Below are positions 17,569 to 26,737 of a DNA stretch of 64,000 bases, piece by piece (position 1 is the stretch's first letter; the number at the start of each line of letters is the position of its first letter). The position numbers and the translations under genes are program-made. The notes beneath the pieces are model-generated. The model saw only the letters and a program-made list of their open reading frames with translations, searched no databases and was not told the DNA's origin. Source of the DNA: Microbacterium sp. Bi121 (GTDB lineage: Bacteria; Actinomycetota; Actinomycetes; Actinomycetales; Microbacteriaceae); NCBI RefSeq assembly GCF_918698005.1, contig NZ_CAKKLJ010000002.1, positions 186,001 to 250,000 of the forward strand. Direction: 5' to 3'.

Positions 17569-17703
17569 ATGACTTCATCGCAGACCACGCAGGCGGCCGC
17601 CACGCAGGACGCGCAGCCGCTCGCCGCGCCCGCCGGCCTCAACCTTCTGGGTGAGACGAACGCGGGTGGATGCTGCGGCGCCGACGGGTGCTGCTCGCTC
17701 TGA
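17569..17703 (+). CDS. 44-residue cysteine-pair micropeptide, unknown function
   Basis: A short open frame with a polar, Gln/Ala/Thr-rich N-terminal half and a C-terminus GGCCGADGCCSL, that is two CC pairs separated by four residues. GGAGGC precedes the ATG directly and a promoter-like hexamer has the same spacing as at neighbouring genes, so expression is likely. Paired vicinal cysteines suggest binding of a soft metal or a persulfide, by inference only. Small proteins ending in CC motifs are often missed by annotation. Divergent from DUF6328, convergent with the DHA2 exporter. Confidence 0.6.
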   Translation: MTSSQTTQAAATQDAQPLAAPAGLNLLGETNAGGCCGADGCCSL

Positions 17704-17730
17704 CGCAGAACCCGTCGACCCCGTCAGCGG

Positions 17731-19206
17731 TCAGTGCCCGCCGACGAACTCACCGTCGACGTCGTCTGCAGGCTTGCGGACGAAAGCACTGAGAACGACC
17801 GCGCCGAGCGAGATGATCGCGGCGATCAGGAACGCCATACGCGCGCCCGGTGCGCCGGCGACCGCGGTGTCGAGACCCTCGTGCTCGCCTGCATGCAGGA
17901 TCGACGAGTACGTCACCGTCAGCAGGGCGACACCGGCAGCGCCGGCGACCTGCTGAATCGTGTTCAGCGCGGCAGAACCGTGCGAGTACAGGTGTCGACG
18001 CAGCGAACCAAGCGACGACGAGAACAGCGGGGTGAACGACATCGCGAGTCCGACCGACATCACGGTCTGCGCGATCACGAGCATCCACCACTCGGTGTGC
18101 TCTCCGACGGTCGAGTAGAAGAACAGCGCGGCCGAGACCATGATCGTTCCTGGTACGAGAAGCGTCCGCGTACCGCGTGCGTCGTAGATGCGGCCCATGA
18201 GCGGTCCGAGCAGGCCCATCAGCACGGAGCCGGGCAGCAGGATCAGACCGGCCTGGAGCGGATCGAGGCCGGCGACGTTCTGCAGGTACTGCGGCAGCAG
18301 GGTGAGCGTGCCGAACATCGACAGCGCGAGGATCGCCATGACGATCACCGCGACCGTGTAGTTGCCGGTGCGGAACACGCGCAGATCCAGCAGGGCGTCA
18401 TCGACACGCTGCAGCACGAGCTGCCGCCACACGAACAGGGCGAGGGCGATGGCGCCGACGGCGAGTGAGACGATGCCGATCGTCGCACCGCCTGATGCGC
18501 TCTCGCCGCCGAACTGGCTCAGGCCGTAGACGACGCCGCCGAAGCCGAAGGCGGACAGCACGATCGAGAGGACATCGATCGGGGCGTTGCGGGTCTCGCC
18601 GAGGTTCGTCATCCACTTGGCACCCATCGCCAGGGCGATGATCGCGATCGGGAGGACGATGGCGAACAGCACGCGCCAGTTGAACGCGTCGAGGACGGCG
18701 CCGGCGAGCGTCGGGCCGATCGCGGGCGCGAGCGAGATGACGAGGCCGACCCGGCCCATCATCCGACCTCGCGACTGCGGTGGGACGACGTTCATCATGG
18801 TCGTCATGAGCAGCGGCATCATGATGCCCGTACCGCCGGCCTGGATGACGCGTCCGACGAGGAGCACCGTGAATCCGGGTGCGAGCAGGCAGACGAGGGT
18901 GCCGAGTGTGAACGCGCTCATCGCGGCGATGAAGATCTGACGCGTCGTGAAGCGCTGCAGCAGGAAGCCGGTCGTGGGGATGACGACGGCCATCGTGAGC
19001 ATGAACGCGCTCGTGAGCCACTGACCGAGCTCGGGCGGGATGCCGAGGTCGGTGTTCAAGTGCGGGATCGCGATCCCCATCGTCGTCTCGTTGAGGATCG
19101 CGACGAACGCGGCGACGAGCAGCAGCCAGATGACGCGCATGTCGGAGGGCGCGATGACGGGCGCGGCCTTGACGACAGGAACAGAACCGGTGGAAGTGGT
19201 GGCCAA
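17731..19206 (-). CDS. DHA2-family MFS multidrug exporter (EmrB/QacA-like)
   Basis: A 491-residue proton-driven drug efflux transporter with about 14 membrane spans. Motif C is visible as LAPAIGPTLAGAVLD, and the motif D-like LNETTMGIAIPHLNTDLG after the first span is typical of DHA2 exporters. The N-terminal 20 residues are cytoplasmic. No regulator is adjacent; the gene is divergent from an ABC exporter with 153 bp between. Confidence 0.9.
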   Translation of the reverse strand: MATTSTGSVPVVKAAPVIAPSDMRVIWLLLVAAFVAILNETTMGIAIPHLNTDLGIPPELGQWLTSAFMLTMAVVIPTTGFLLQRFTTRQIFIAAMSAFTLGTLVCLLAPGFTVLLVGRVIQAGGTGIMMPLLMTTMMNVVPPQSRGRMMGRVGLVISLAPAIGPTLAGAVLDAFNWRVLFAIVLPIAIIALAMGAKWMTNLGETRNAPIDVLSIVLSAFGFGGVVYGLSQFGGESASGGATIGIVSLAVGAIALALFVWRQLVLQRVDDALLDLRVFRTGNYTVAVIVMAILALSMFGTLTLLPQYLQNVAGLDPLQAGLILLPGSVLMGLLGPLMGRIYDARGTRTLLVPGTIMVSAALFFYSTVGEHTEWWMLVIAQTVMSVGLAMSFTPLFSSSLGSLRRHLYSHGSAALNTIQQVAGAAGVALLTVTYSSILHAGEHEGLDTAVAGAPGARMAFLIAAIISLGAVVLSAFVRKPADDVDGEFVGGH

Positions 19207-19347
19207 AACGTCTCCTCAACGGCATGGGGTGGGCGGGAAGGCCGGGCGCGGAGCCGACAGATCTGGCATCCGCTCGTGCGCGACGTTCCAGGATAACCCC
19301 CTGAGGATGCTCCGCATTCCCGTCGCCGCCACATTTTTTCGGCGGTT

Positions 19348-19353
19348 TAGGCT
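19348..19353 (+). promoter_or_regulatory. -10-like hexamer of the ABC exporter gene
   Basis: TAGGCT, six bases before the ATG at 19360. Confidence 0.55.
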
Positions 19354-19359
19354 GAGCGC

Positions 19360-21426
19360 ATGAGCATGGGTGGAATGGGCGGCGGACGCGGCGGCGGTGG
19401 CGGCGGATTCCGGGGTGTCGACGAGGCCGCGCAGAAGAAGCTGAACGCGCAGGCGCCCAGGATCGACGGCCTCGGCAGGCGAGTCGTGGCGCTGTTCCGG
19501 CCCTACCTCGGCCGCATCATCGTCACCGGCATCCTCGTGATCGCCGGTGCCGCCATCGCGGTGATCCCGCCGCTCATCGTGCAGCGCATCTTCGATGACG
19601 CTCTCTTCCCGACAGACGGCGGCAACCCCGAGATCGGACTGCTCATCCGCCTCGTCCTCGCCATGGTCGGGCTGTTCCTCTTCTCCGCCGTGCTCGGCGT
19701 CGCGCAGACGTGGCTGACCTCGACGGTCGGCAACAGCGTCACCGGAGACCTGCGTGTTCGGCTGTTCGAGCACCTGCAGGCCATGGAGCTCGGATTCTTC
19801 ACCCGGACCAAGACCGGCGTGATCCAGTCGCGTCTGCAGAACGACGTCGGCGGGGTATCCGGAGTGCTGACGAACACGGTCACAAGCATCCTGGGCAATG
19901 TCGTGACGGTGATCGCGTCGCTCGTCGCGATGATCCTCATCGATTGGAGGCTGACGCTGATCGCGGTCGTGCTGATGCCGTTCCTCATCGTCGTGCAGCG
20001 CAAGGTCGGACAGGTGCGCGCTCGGATCGCGGGGGAGACGCAGGAGTCGCTGTCAGAGCTCACCTCGATCACGCAGGAGACCCTGAGCGTCTCGGGGATG
20101 CTGCTGTCGAAGTCGTTCAACAGACAGCGGACGGAGTCCGACCGGTACCAGTCGGAGAACCGCAACCAGGTGACGCTGCAGGTACGGCGGGCCATGAGCG
20201 GTCAGGGCTTCTTCGCCGTCGTGCAGGTGCTGATGGCATCCGTCCCCGCCGTCATCTATCTCGTGGCCGGATACCTCATCGCGGGCGGCGAGGGCGCCAT
20301 CACCGCCGGAACCGTCGTCGCGTTCACCACGGTGCAGGCGCGACTGCTGATGCCGCTGATGGGTCTCATGCGCGTATCGCTCGATCTGCAGACGTCGTCC
20401 GCACTGTTCGCGCGCATCTTCGAGTACCTCGACCTGGTGCCCGAGATCGAGGACGCCCCGGATGCCATCGCGGTGTCGCAGGCGACAGGGCCTCGTGGAC
20501 GCCTCGAGTTCCAGGACGTCGTCTTCCGATACCCGGATGCCGCACCCGACACCCGGCCGACGCTGCAGGGAGTCTCGTTCACAGCCGACCCCGGTCAGCA
20601 CGTCGCGTTCGTCGGACCGTCCGGTGCCGGCAAGACGACGGTGCTGTACCTCGCGCCCCGGCTCTACGAGGCCCACGGCGGCTCGGTGCTGTTCGCCGGC
20701 GCCGATGTGCGAACGCTGACGCAGGAGTCGATCATCGATGACGTCGGCATCGTGTCGCAGGAGACGTACCTGTTCCATGCGACGATCCGCGAGAACCTGC
20801 TCTACGCCAAGCCCGGCGCCACGGAGGATGAGCTGATCGCGGCCTGCCAGGCGGCCAACATCCACCACATCATCGCCGGATTCGAGCGCGGCTACGACAC
20901 GATCGTCGGCGAACGCGGCTACCGGCTCTCCGGAGGAGAGAAGCAGCGCATCGCGATCGCCAGGGTGCTCCTGAAGGACCCGCCTGTGCTGCTGCTCGAC
21001 GAGGCCACGAGCGCCCTGGACACCGTGTCCGAGCGGGTCGTGCAGGAGGCCCTGGACGAGGCCGCCAGGGGACGGACGGTGCTGTCGATCGCGCATCGCC
21101 TGTCGACGGTGATGGGTGCGGATGTCATCCACGTCCTCGAAGCCGGGAGGATCGTCGAGTCGGGCACACACGCGGAGCTGCTCGCGGCCGGGGGGCTGTA
21201 CGCCGAGCTCGCGGCTCAGCAGGTCGCCGCATCCCAGATTCTGAACACCGAGGCGGAGATCGAGCAGGGCGCCTCCGGTGGTCTCATGGCGGCGTTCGCC
21301 GATCGGCGGGCGGATCGCGCGCCCGACGGCTCAGTCGCAGAGGATGCCGTGAACACGCTCACCGCGTCGGTACCGCTGCTGGACGGACAGGGCACGGACC
21401 AGCGCGTCTACCCGGCCGAGGGGTGA
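19360..21426 (+). CDS. ABC exporter with fused membrane and ATPase domains
   Basis: A 688-residue half-transporter of the MsbA/LmrA type that should work as a dimer. It begins with a Met/Gly-rich stretch (residues 1-20), then six membrane spans (about 45-340), then an ATPase domain with Walker A GPSGAGKTT (about 419-427), signature LSGGEKQRIA (about 524), Walker B VLLLDEATSALD (about 545) and an H-loop histidine in SIAHRLSTV. The C-terminal 60 residues are unstructured. Substrate unknown; a lipid or drug is usual. Confidence 0.92.
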   Translation: MSMGGMGGGRGGGGGGFRGVDEAAQKKLNAQAPRIDGLGRRVVALFRPYLGRIIVTGILVIAGAAIAVIPPLIVQRIFDDALFPTDGGNPEIGLLIRLVLAMVGLFLFSAVLGVAQTWLTSTVGNSVTGDLRVRLFEHLQAMELGFFTRTKTGVIQSRLQNDVGGVSGVLTNTVTSILGNVVTVIASLVAMILIDWRLTLIAVVLMPFLIVVQRKVGQVRARIAGETQESLSELTSITQETLSVSGMLLSKSFNRQRTESDRYQSENRNQVTLQVRRAMSGQGFFAVVQVLMASVPAVIYLVAGYLIAGGEGAITAGTVVAFTTVQARLLMPLMGLMRVSLDLQTSSALFARIFEYLDLVPEIEDAPDAIAVSQATGPRGRLEFQDVVFRYPDAAPDTRPTLQGVSFTADPGQHVAFVGPSGAGKTTVLYLAPRLYEAHGGSVLFAGADVRTLTQESIIDDVGIVSQETYLFHATIRENLLYAKPGATEDELIAACQAANIHHIIAGFERGYDTIVGERGYRLSGGEKQRIAIARVLLKDPPVLLLDEATSALDTVSERVVQEALDEAARGRTVLSIAHRLSTVMGADVIHVLEAGRIVESGTHAELLAAGGLYAELAAQQVAASQILNTEAEIEQGASGGLMAAFADRRADRAPDGSVAEDAVNTLTASVPLLDGQGTDQRVYPAEG

Positions 21427-21453
21427 GTCGCGGCCGGCTCATGCGGGCGGCTC

Positions 21454-22227
21454 TCAGTGCGCCGACATGCCGCCGTCGACGAACAGGGAATGGCCGGTGA
21501 CATAGGCCGAACCCGCCCCGGCCAGGAAGACCGCTGCTGAGGCGAAATCGTCCGGCAGGCCGTTGCGGCCGATCATCGTCCGGTCGGCGAGCTCGGCGAC
21601 CTTCGCCTGGTCGTCCTGCAGCCGCGCATTCAGCGGCGTGAGCACGAAGCCGGGCACGAGCGTGTTGCTGGTGACGCCGCGATGGCCCCAGGCCTCGGCC
21701 TCCGACCGCATCAGGGACTCCACTGCGCCCTTCGATGCGCCGTACACGCCGCTGCCGACGAAAGCGCGGTGTGCCTGCTGAGAACTGATGTGGATGAGCC
21801 GCCCGTACCCGCGCTCGGCCATGCCCCGTGCGTACCGCTGCCCGAGCAGGAACGGTGCCAGCGCATTCACGGTCATGGTGGCGTCCCAGTCGGACTCGGT
21901 GATCTCCGCGAACGGCGGGCGGATGTTGATGCCGGCCGAGTTCACGAGGATGTCCGGCTCGCCGAACGGCGTCGTCGCGTCCTCCGCGGCGGCGTGGATG
22001 CCGTCGCGGGTGCTGAGGTCGCCCACGACTCCGGCAGTCCGCGCGCCGAACGCCGACAGCTCGGTGACGGTCTCGTCGATGCGTTCGCGCCCGCGCGCGA
22101 CGATGACGACGGATGCTCCTGCACGCGCGAGCGCGGTGGCGATGCCGCGCCCGATGCCGGAGCTTCCGCCGGTGACCACCGCCGTGCGGCCCTCGAGCGA
22201 GAACAGCTCGGCCAGGTATGGATTCAT
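21454..22227 (-). CDS. Short-chain dehydrogenase/reductase
   Basis: A 257-residue classical SDR. The cofactor loop is TGGSSGIG (19-26), NSAG is at about 96, and the catalytic set is S148/S149, Y162 and K166 (YGASK). It is most like gluconate 5-dehydrogenase-type and other sugar or polyol oxidoreductases, but the substrate is not certain. AAGGGAG precedes the ATG. No sugar transport genes are nearby. Confidence 0.88.
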   Translation of the reverse strand: MNPYLAELFSLEGRTAVVTGGSSGIGRGIATALARAGASVVIVARGRERIDETVTELSAFGARTAGVVGDLSTRDGIHAAAEDATTPFGEPDILVNSAGINIRPPFAEITESDWDATMTVNALAPFLLGQRYARGMAERGYGRLIHISSQQAHRAFVGSGVYGASKGAVESLMRSEAEAWGHRGVTSNTLVPGFVLTPLNARLQDDQAKVAELADRTMIGRNGLPDDFASAAVFLAGAGSAYVTGHSLFVDGGMSAH

Positions 22228-22264
22228 CGGACTCCCTTCGCGCAGACTGCGCGCCTCGTCGGAT

Positions 22265-23206
22265 TCACCATGCCAGCGCGGCCGCGATGCTCGGATCGGG
22301 TCGCGCTTCAGCGTACTCGGGCAGGGACGTCAGATCGTCGAGGAACTCCGTGAGCGCGGCCCTGTATCCCGGGTCGTCGTGAGTGGCCGCGATGGCCTGG
22401 AGAGGAGGGACGTCCATCGCGAGGATGAGGTCGAGCCGCGCGATGACGGCAGCGATCGCACCCGCTTCGTGAAGCACGCGGATGCCGCCGCGGAGAGCCT
22501 CGAGGTAGTCGCGCAGCACGGGCAGCCGCGACCTGCTCTGCGTGATCGAGGTGCCATCGGCGCGGAGGCGCCAGTTGACGACGACATCCGGGATGACATC
22601 GAACGCCGTCGCCCGCGTGTACATCCGCTGGGCGACGACCTGGTCCTCATAGGCGACGTCCTCGGGGAATCGCAGATCGGCCCAGAAGTCCGTACGACTG
22701 ATCTTCGACCAGGCGACGATGTTCGCCGAAGCAGCCGGGTGCTCGAAGATGCTCGTGCGCCGGCGCTCGGGGGCTGTGGCTGCGACGGTCCAGGGCTGCA
22801 CGCGTCCTGGCGAGTATGAACCACCGCGAAGACGGGAGCGCACATAGGCGCCGGCGACGAAATCGCTGCCGGTCTCGAGCAGCGTCCCCGTCAGACGCGC
22901 GAGTGCGGTCGGGGTGAGCTCGTCGTCGCCGTCCAGGAATCCGAGCAGGGGAGTGTCGACGAGGTCGAGTCCGACGTTGCGAGCAGCGCCGAGGCCGCGG
23001 GACGCCTCGTGGCGCAGAACCGTGAACCGGGAGTCGGATGCCGCGGCATCCGCGAACACGTCGCCCGTGGCATCCACCGACCCGTCGTCGATGAGGACGG
23101 CGCGCCAGCGGGGTTCGGTCTGAGCCTGCAGCGAGGCGATCGCCGCCGGCGCGAACGACTCGATGTCGCGGCCGGGGACGATGAGCGTGACGATCGGGTC
23201 TGGCAC
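22265..23206 (-). CDS. Family 2 glycosyltransferase
   Basis: A 313-residue GT-A fold enzyme. The nucleotide-sugar site is visible as VLIDDGSVDATG (about 38-49) and the metal-binding FLDGDDELTP (DGDD at 92-95). The second half is variable, as is usual for acceptor-binding regions. It probably adds a sugar to a cell-wall polymer or lipid. GTG start, with TAGGCT six bases upstream. There is no polysaccharide cluster around it. Confidence 0.88.
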   Translation of the reverse strand: MPDPIVTLIVPGRDIESFAPAAIASLQAQTEPRWRAVLIDDGSVDATGDVFADAAASDSRFTVLRHEASRGLGAARNVGLDLVDTPLLGFLDGDDELTPTALARLTGTLLETGSDFVAGAYVRSRLRGGSYSPGRVQPWTVAATAPERRRTSIFEHPAASANIVAWSKISRTDFWADLRFPEDVAYEDQVVAQRMYTRATAFDVIPDVVVNWRLRADGTSITQSRSRLPVLRDYLEALRGGIRVLHEAGAIAAVIARLDLILAMDVPPLQAIAATHDDPGYRAALTEFLDDLTSLPEYAEARPDPSIAAALAW

Positions 23207-23212
23207 TCGTCG

Positions 23213-23218
23213 AGCCTA
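23213..23218 (-). promoter_or_regulatory. -10-like hexamer of the GT2 gene
   Basis: TAGGCT on the minus strand, six bases before the GTG at 23206. Confidence 0.5.
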
Positions 23219-23265
23219 TTCGGTCGAGGTCGGCCTCGGCCCGCCCCGGGTCGAAGCCTCATCCC

Positions 23266-24402
23266 TCACCCGCAGACCGCCCCGACGGCATCCGCCACGA
23301 GGGCGGCGAGGCGCTCGGGCGCGTCCTCCGGCAGCGGTTCTCTACCGAACGTGAACCGCACCGAGGTCTGCGCGACCTCCGGGGCGACTCCGCACGCCAG
23401 CAGCACGTGCGAGGGCTCATCGCTGCCCGCAGCGCATGCCGAGCCGCTCGACGAGATCACGCCGCGCCGCTCCAGTTCCAGCAGCACTGCTTCGCCGCTG
23501 GTGCCGGCGAACGTGAAGCTCGCGGTGCCCGGCAGCCGATGGTCTGCATCGCCGGTCAGTGCAGCCTGCGGTACGTTCGCGAGTACACCGGCGATGAACA
23601 GCGCGGTCTGCGCGCCGACGGAAGCGGCACGCGAAGCACGCTCGGTCTCGGCGAGCTCCAGCGCCGCCGCGAGTCCCACTGCGCCCGCGACGTTCTCCGT
23701 CCCAGAGCGGCGGCCCCGCTCCTGTCCGCCGCCGTGCAGCAGCGGCTCGAGCGGCACCCGGCCGCGCACCGCCAGAGCACCGATGCCCTTGGGGGCGCCG
23801 AGCTTGTGCCCCGCGATCGAGACGGCATCGGCGCCGAGCTCACCCAGCGGCAGCCACCCGGCGGACTGCACGGCATCCAGGTGGAACGGGACGCCGGCAT
23901 CCTTCGCGATCCGGGCGAGGGACACGGCGTCCTGCACCGTGCCGATCTCGTTGTTCGCATGGCCGAGCGAGACCAGTGAGGTGTCATCGCGCATCGCCGC
24001 AGCGAGCGAGTCGGGAGAGACGCGGCCCGTGCCGTCGACGTCGACCATGGTCACTGTGACGCGATGGAACCGTTTCAGGTACGCCGCCGATTCGAGGATC
24101 GACTCGTGCTCGATCGGCGAGGTGATCAGGTGCGCACGACCGCGGTCGAGAGCTGCCAGCACGATGCCTTTCACTGCGAGGTTGTTCGCCTCGGTGCCGC
24201 CCGCCGTGAAGATCACATCGCCGGCCCGCATGCCCAGCACTCGGGCGACGCGCGCCCTGGCGTCCTCGAGCGCGCTCGCCGCCGCCTCACCGGCCGTGTG
24301 GTGACTGGACGGGTTGCCGAACACTCCGGTGAGGTACGGGCGCATCGCCTCGAGAACGTCCGGTCGGACCGGGGAAGTCGCCGCGTGGTCGAGATAGAGC
24401 AT
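23266..24402 (-). CDS. Cysteine desulfurase (NifS/IscS-like) of the NAD operon
   Basis: A 378-residue PLP enzyme that takes sulfur from cysteine as a persulfide. The PLP lysine is K200 (SIAGHKLGAPKG), and the persulfide cysteine is C323 (SSSGSACAAGSDEPSHVL). It ends the nadA-nadB-nadC operon, two bases after the nadC stop. In this position it most likely supplies sulfur for the [4Fe-4S] cluster of NadA, as the NifS-like partner in nad operons of other bacteria. It could also serve general cluster assembly. Confidence 0.92.
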   Translation of the reverse strand: MLYLDHAATSPVRPDVLEAMRPYLTGVFGNPSSHHTAGEAAASALEDARARVARVLGMRAGDVIFTAGGTEANNLAVKGIVLAALDRGRAHLITSPIEHESILESAAYLKRFHRVTVTMVDVDGTGRVSPDSLAAAMRDDTSLVSLGHANNEIGTVQDAVSLARIAKDAGVPFHLDAVQSAGWLPLGELGADAVSIAGHKLGAPKGIGALAVRGRVPLEPLLHGGGQERGRRSGTENVAGAVGLAAALELAETERASRAASVGAQTALFIAGVLANVPQAALTGDADHRLPGTASFTFAGTSGEAVLLELERRGVISSSGSACAAGSDEPSHVLLACGVAPEVAQTSVRFTFGREPLPEDAPERLAALVADAVGAVCG

Positions 24403-24404
24403 GC

Positions 24405-25256
24405 TCAGCCGATCCGCACGTCCAAGCCGAGATCGAGCGCGCGGGCCGAGTGCGTGAGTGCGCCGACCGAGATGATGCCGACACCGGTCTCGGCGATCGC
24501 CCGCACCGTGTCGAGATTCACGCCTCCGGATGCCTCGACCGTCGCGCGGTCACCGATCAGAGCCACGCCGGCGCGCAGGTCGTCGAGCGAGAAGTTGTCC
24601 AGCAGAACCGTGTTCGCGCCCCCGGCGAGCACGGTCTCGATCTGATCGAGCCGGTCGACCTCGATCACGACGTGCGTGGTGTGCGGAAGCTTCGACAGCG
24701 CCGCGCGCAGAGCCGGGGCGAGGTCACCGCCTGCTGAGGTCAGCACGGCGAGGTGGTTGTCCTTGGCCATCACGGCATCCGACAGGGAGAAACGGTGGTT
24801 GCTTCCGCCGCCCGAGACGACCGCGTGCCGCTCGAAGGCGCGGAGCCCCGGCGTGGTCTTGCGGGTGTCTGCGATGCGCGCACCGGTGCCGTGGACGGCG
24901 CGCACGTACTGCGCGGTCAGCGTGGCGATGCCGCTCATCCGCTGCGTGAAGTTCAGCGCGACTCGCTCGGCCGTCAGGATGCTGCGCGCCGGTCCTGATA
25001 CGGATGCCAGCACGTCGCCAGGGGCGAAGTCGTCGCCCTCGCCGACGTGCACGTCAACGGCGAGCGACGGGTCGGTGAGGGCGAACGCCGCCGAGAAGAC
25101 GTCGCCGCCGCTGAACACGCCCGGCTCACGCGCCGTGAGGTCGGCGGTCGCCGTGAGATCAGCCGGCAGCAGCGTCGTGCTCGTGAGATCGCCCCACGGC
25201 GAATCCTCTTCGAGAGCGGCACCGACGACGCGGGTGAGGGTGGCGGTGGTGAGCAT
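24405..25256 (-). CDS. nadC: Nicotinate-nucleotide pyrophosphorylase (quinolinate phosphoribosyltransferase)
   Basis: A 283-residue enzyme converting quinolinate plus PRPP into nicotinate mononucleotide, the third step of de novo NAD synthesis. Family motifs include EDSPWGDLTS, the LNFTQRMSGIAT helix, ADTRKTTPGLRAFE and the HRFSLSDAVMAKDNH block; VEASGGVN and GVGIISVGALTHS lie near the C-terminus. The ATG at 25256 overlaps the nadB stop by one base (TGATG). Confidence 0.96.
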   Translation of the reverse strand: MLTTATLTRVVGAALEEDSPWGDLTSTTLLPADLTATADLTAREPGVFSGGDVFSAAFALTDPSLAVDVHVGEGDDFAPGDVLASVSGPARSILTAERVALNFTQRMSGIATLTAQYVRAVHGTGARIADTRKTTPGLRAFERHAVVSGGGSNHRFSLSDAVMAKDNHLAVLTSAGGDLAPALRAALSKLPHTTHVVIEVDRLDQIETVLAGGANTVLLDNFSLDDLRAGVALIGDRATVEASGGVNLDTVRAIAETGVGIISVGALTHSARALDLGLDVRIG

Positions 25257-26737
25257 CAGGCTCCGATCAGGGCGGGTTCGAGTTCGAGATGGTGCGCGCC
25301 GACGGACTCGGTGCGCGCGAGGGCAGCGGATGCCATCGCCTCGGCGACCAGGAGCAGGTCGGCGTCTTCGTGCTCGGTGCGGGTGGTCGGGGCCGGGGCG
25401 GCGGCGCGCCACGCGCGGATCGTCTCGAGAGCCTCGGCGATTCCGGTGCGGGTGCGGAGGAGCCCGACGTGGTCCCACATCAGGTCCTGGAGTGCGCTTC
25501 GTGAGAAACCAACGACGTTCAGGTCGCGAATTCCGCCGCTCAGAACCGCGGATACCGGCATGATTCGCGATCTGAACAGGCTGCTCGTCACAGCATCCGC
25601 GGCTCGCGCTCCGAAGACCGCGGCCTCGAGCAGCGAGTTCGACGCCAGGCGGTTCGCTCCGTGCACCCCGGTGCGGGCGACCTCCCCGGCGGCGAACAGC
25701 CCCGGCACCGATGTGCGTCCGTCGAGGTCCGTGACCACCCCGCCCATCAGGTAGTGCGCGGCCGGCGTCACCGGAATGGGCTCCCGCGACCAGTCGAACC
25801 CCCGCTCCCGTGTGACGCGGTCGATCGTCGGGAACCGCTCGGCGAGACGCGAGGCGCCGATCATCGTCGCATCCAACCGCACCGGCGATCCCTGAGACGC
25901 AGCCTGTCGCGCCACCGCACGGGCGACGACGTCCCGCGGGGCGAGTTCGCCGTCAGGATGCGCGTCGAAGACGAACCGCCTGCCCTCGTCGTCGATGAGC
26001 GTCGCGTCCTCGCCCCGAACGGCCTCCGAGATCAGGAACGGCTCACCGGCATCCAGAACCGTCGGGTGGAACTGGACGAACTCGAGATCCGCAACGGCGG
26101 CCCCGGCCCGCAACGCTGCAGCGATGCCGTCGCCTGTCGCTCCGACCGGGTTGGTCGTGTGCGCGAAGAGCTGACCTGCGCCGCCGGTCGCGAGGATCAC
26201 GGCATCCGCATGGATCTCGGTGCAGGCATCGCCCCGCAGGATGCTGACGCCGCGCACGGCACCGTCGTGCGCGAGAAGATCCACGAGCATCGCGCGTTCG
26301 ATCACCTCGATGCTCGACGACCGTACGTGCGAGACCAAGGCGCGGGAGATCGCCGCACCCGTCGCATCTCCGCCCGCGTGGACGATGCGTGCGTGCGTGT
26401 GGGCGGCCTCGCGGCCCAGCAGCAGCATCCCGTCGGCATCGCGATCGAACGCGACACCATGAGCGATCAGCTCGGCGATGCGCGCCGATCCGTCCTGCAC
26501 GAGAACGTCGACAGCTGCGGCATCAGACAGCCCAGCGCCGGCCGCGAGCGTGTCCGACGCGTGCAGCGCGGGGGAGTCGCCGTCGCCGTAGACACCCGCC
26601 ACTCCGCCCTGCGCGAGCGCCGTGCATCCGCTTCCGAGAGCATCCTTGGTGATCAGAGTCGTCCGGTGCCCCGCATCGATCGCGTGCAGCGCGGCGGTGA
26701 GCCCGGCAAGACCGGAGCCGACCACGATGACGTTCAT
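25256..26737 (-). CDS. nadB: L-aspartate oxidase
   Basis: A 493-residue FAD enzyme oxidising L-aspartate to iminoaspartate, the substrate of NadA. The FAD loop VVGSGLAGLTAAL is at the N-terminus, GCTALAQGGVAG follows, and the substrate-binding EFVQFHPT, and the HGANRLASNSLLEA motif typical of NadB/FrdA proteins are present. Start ATG at 26737 overlaps the nadA stop (ATGA). The in-frame extension to 27076 is shadow of nadA. Confidence 0.96.
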   Translation of the reverse strand: MNVIVVGSGLAGLTAALHAIDAGHRTTLITKDALGSGCTALAQGGVAGVYGDGDSPALHASDTLAAGAGLSDAAAVDVLVQDGSARIAELIAHGVAFDRDADGMLLLGREAAHTHARIVHAGGDATGAAISRALVSHVRSSSIEVIERAMLVDLLAHDGAVRGVSILRGDACTEIHADAVILATGGAGQLFAHTTNPVGATGDGIAAALRAGAAVADLEFVQFHPTVLDAGEPFLISEAVRGEDATLIDDEGRRFVFDAHPDGELAPRDVVARAVARQAASQGSPVRLDATMIGASRLAERFPTIDRVTRERGFDWSREPIPVTPAAHYLMGGVVTDLDGRTSVPGLFAAGEVARTGVHGANRLASNSLLEAAVFGARAADAVTSSLFRSRIMPVSAVLSGGIRDLNVVGFSRSALQDLMWDHVGLLRTRTGIAEALETIRAWRAAAPAPTTRTEHEDADLLLVAEAMASAALARTESVGAHHLELEPALIGA

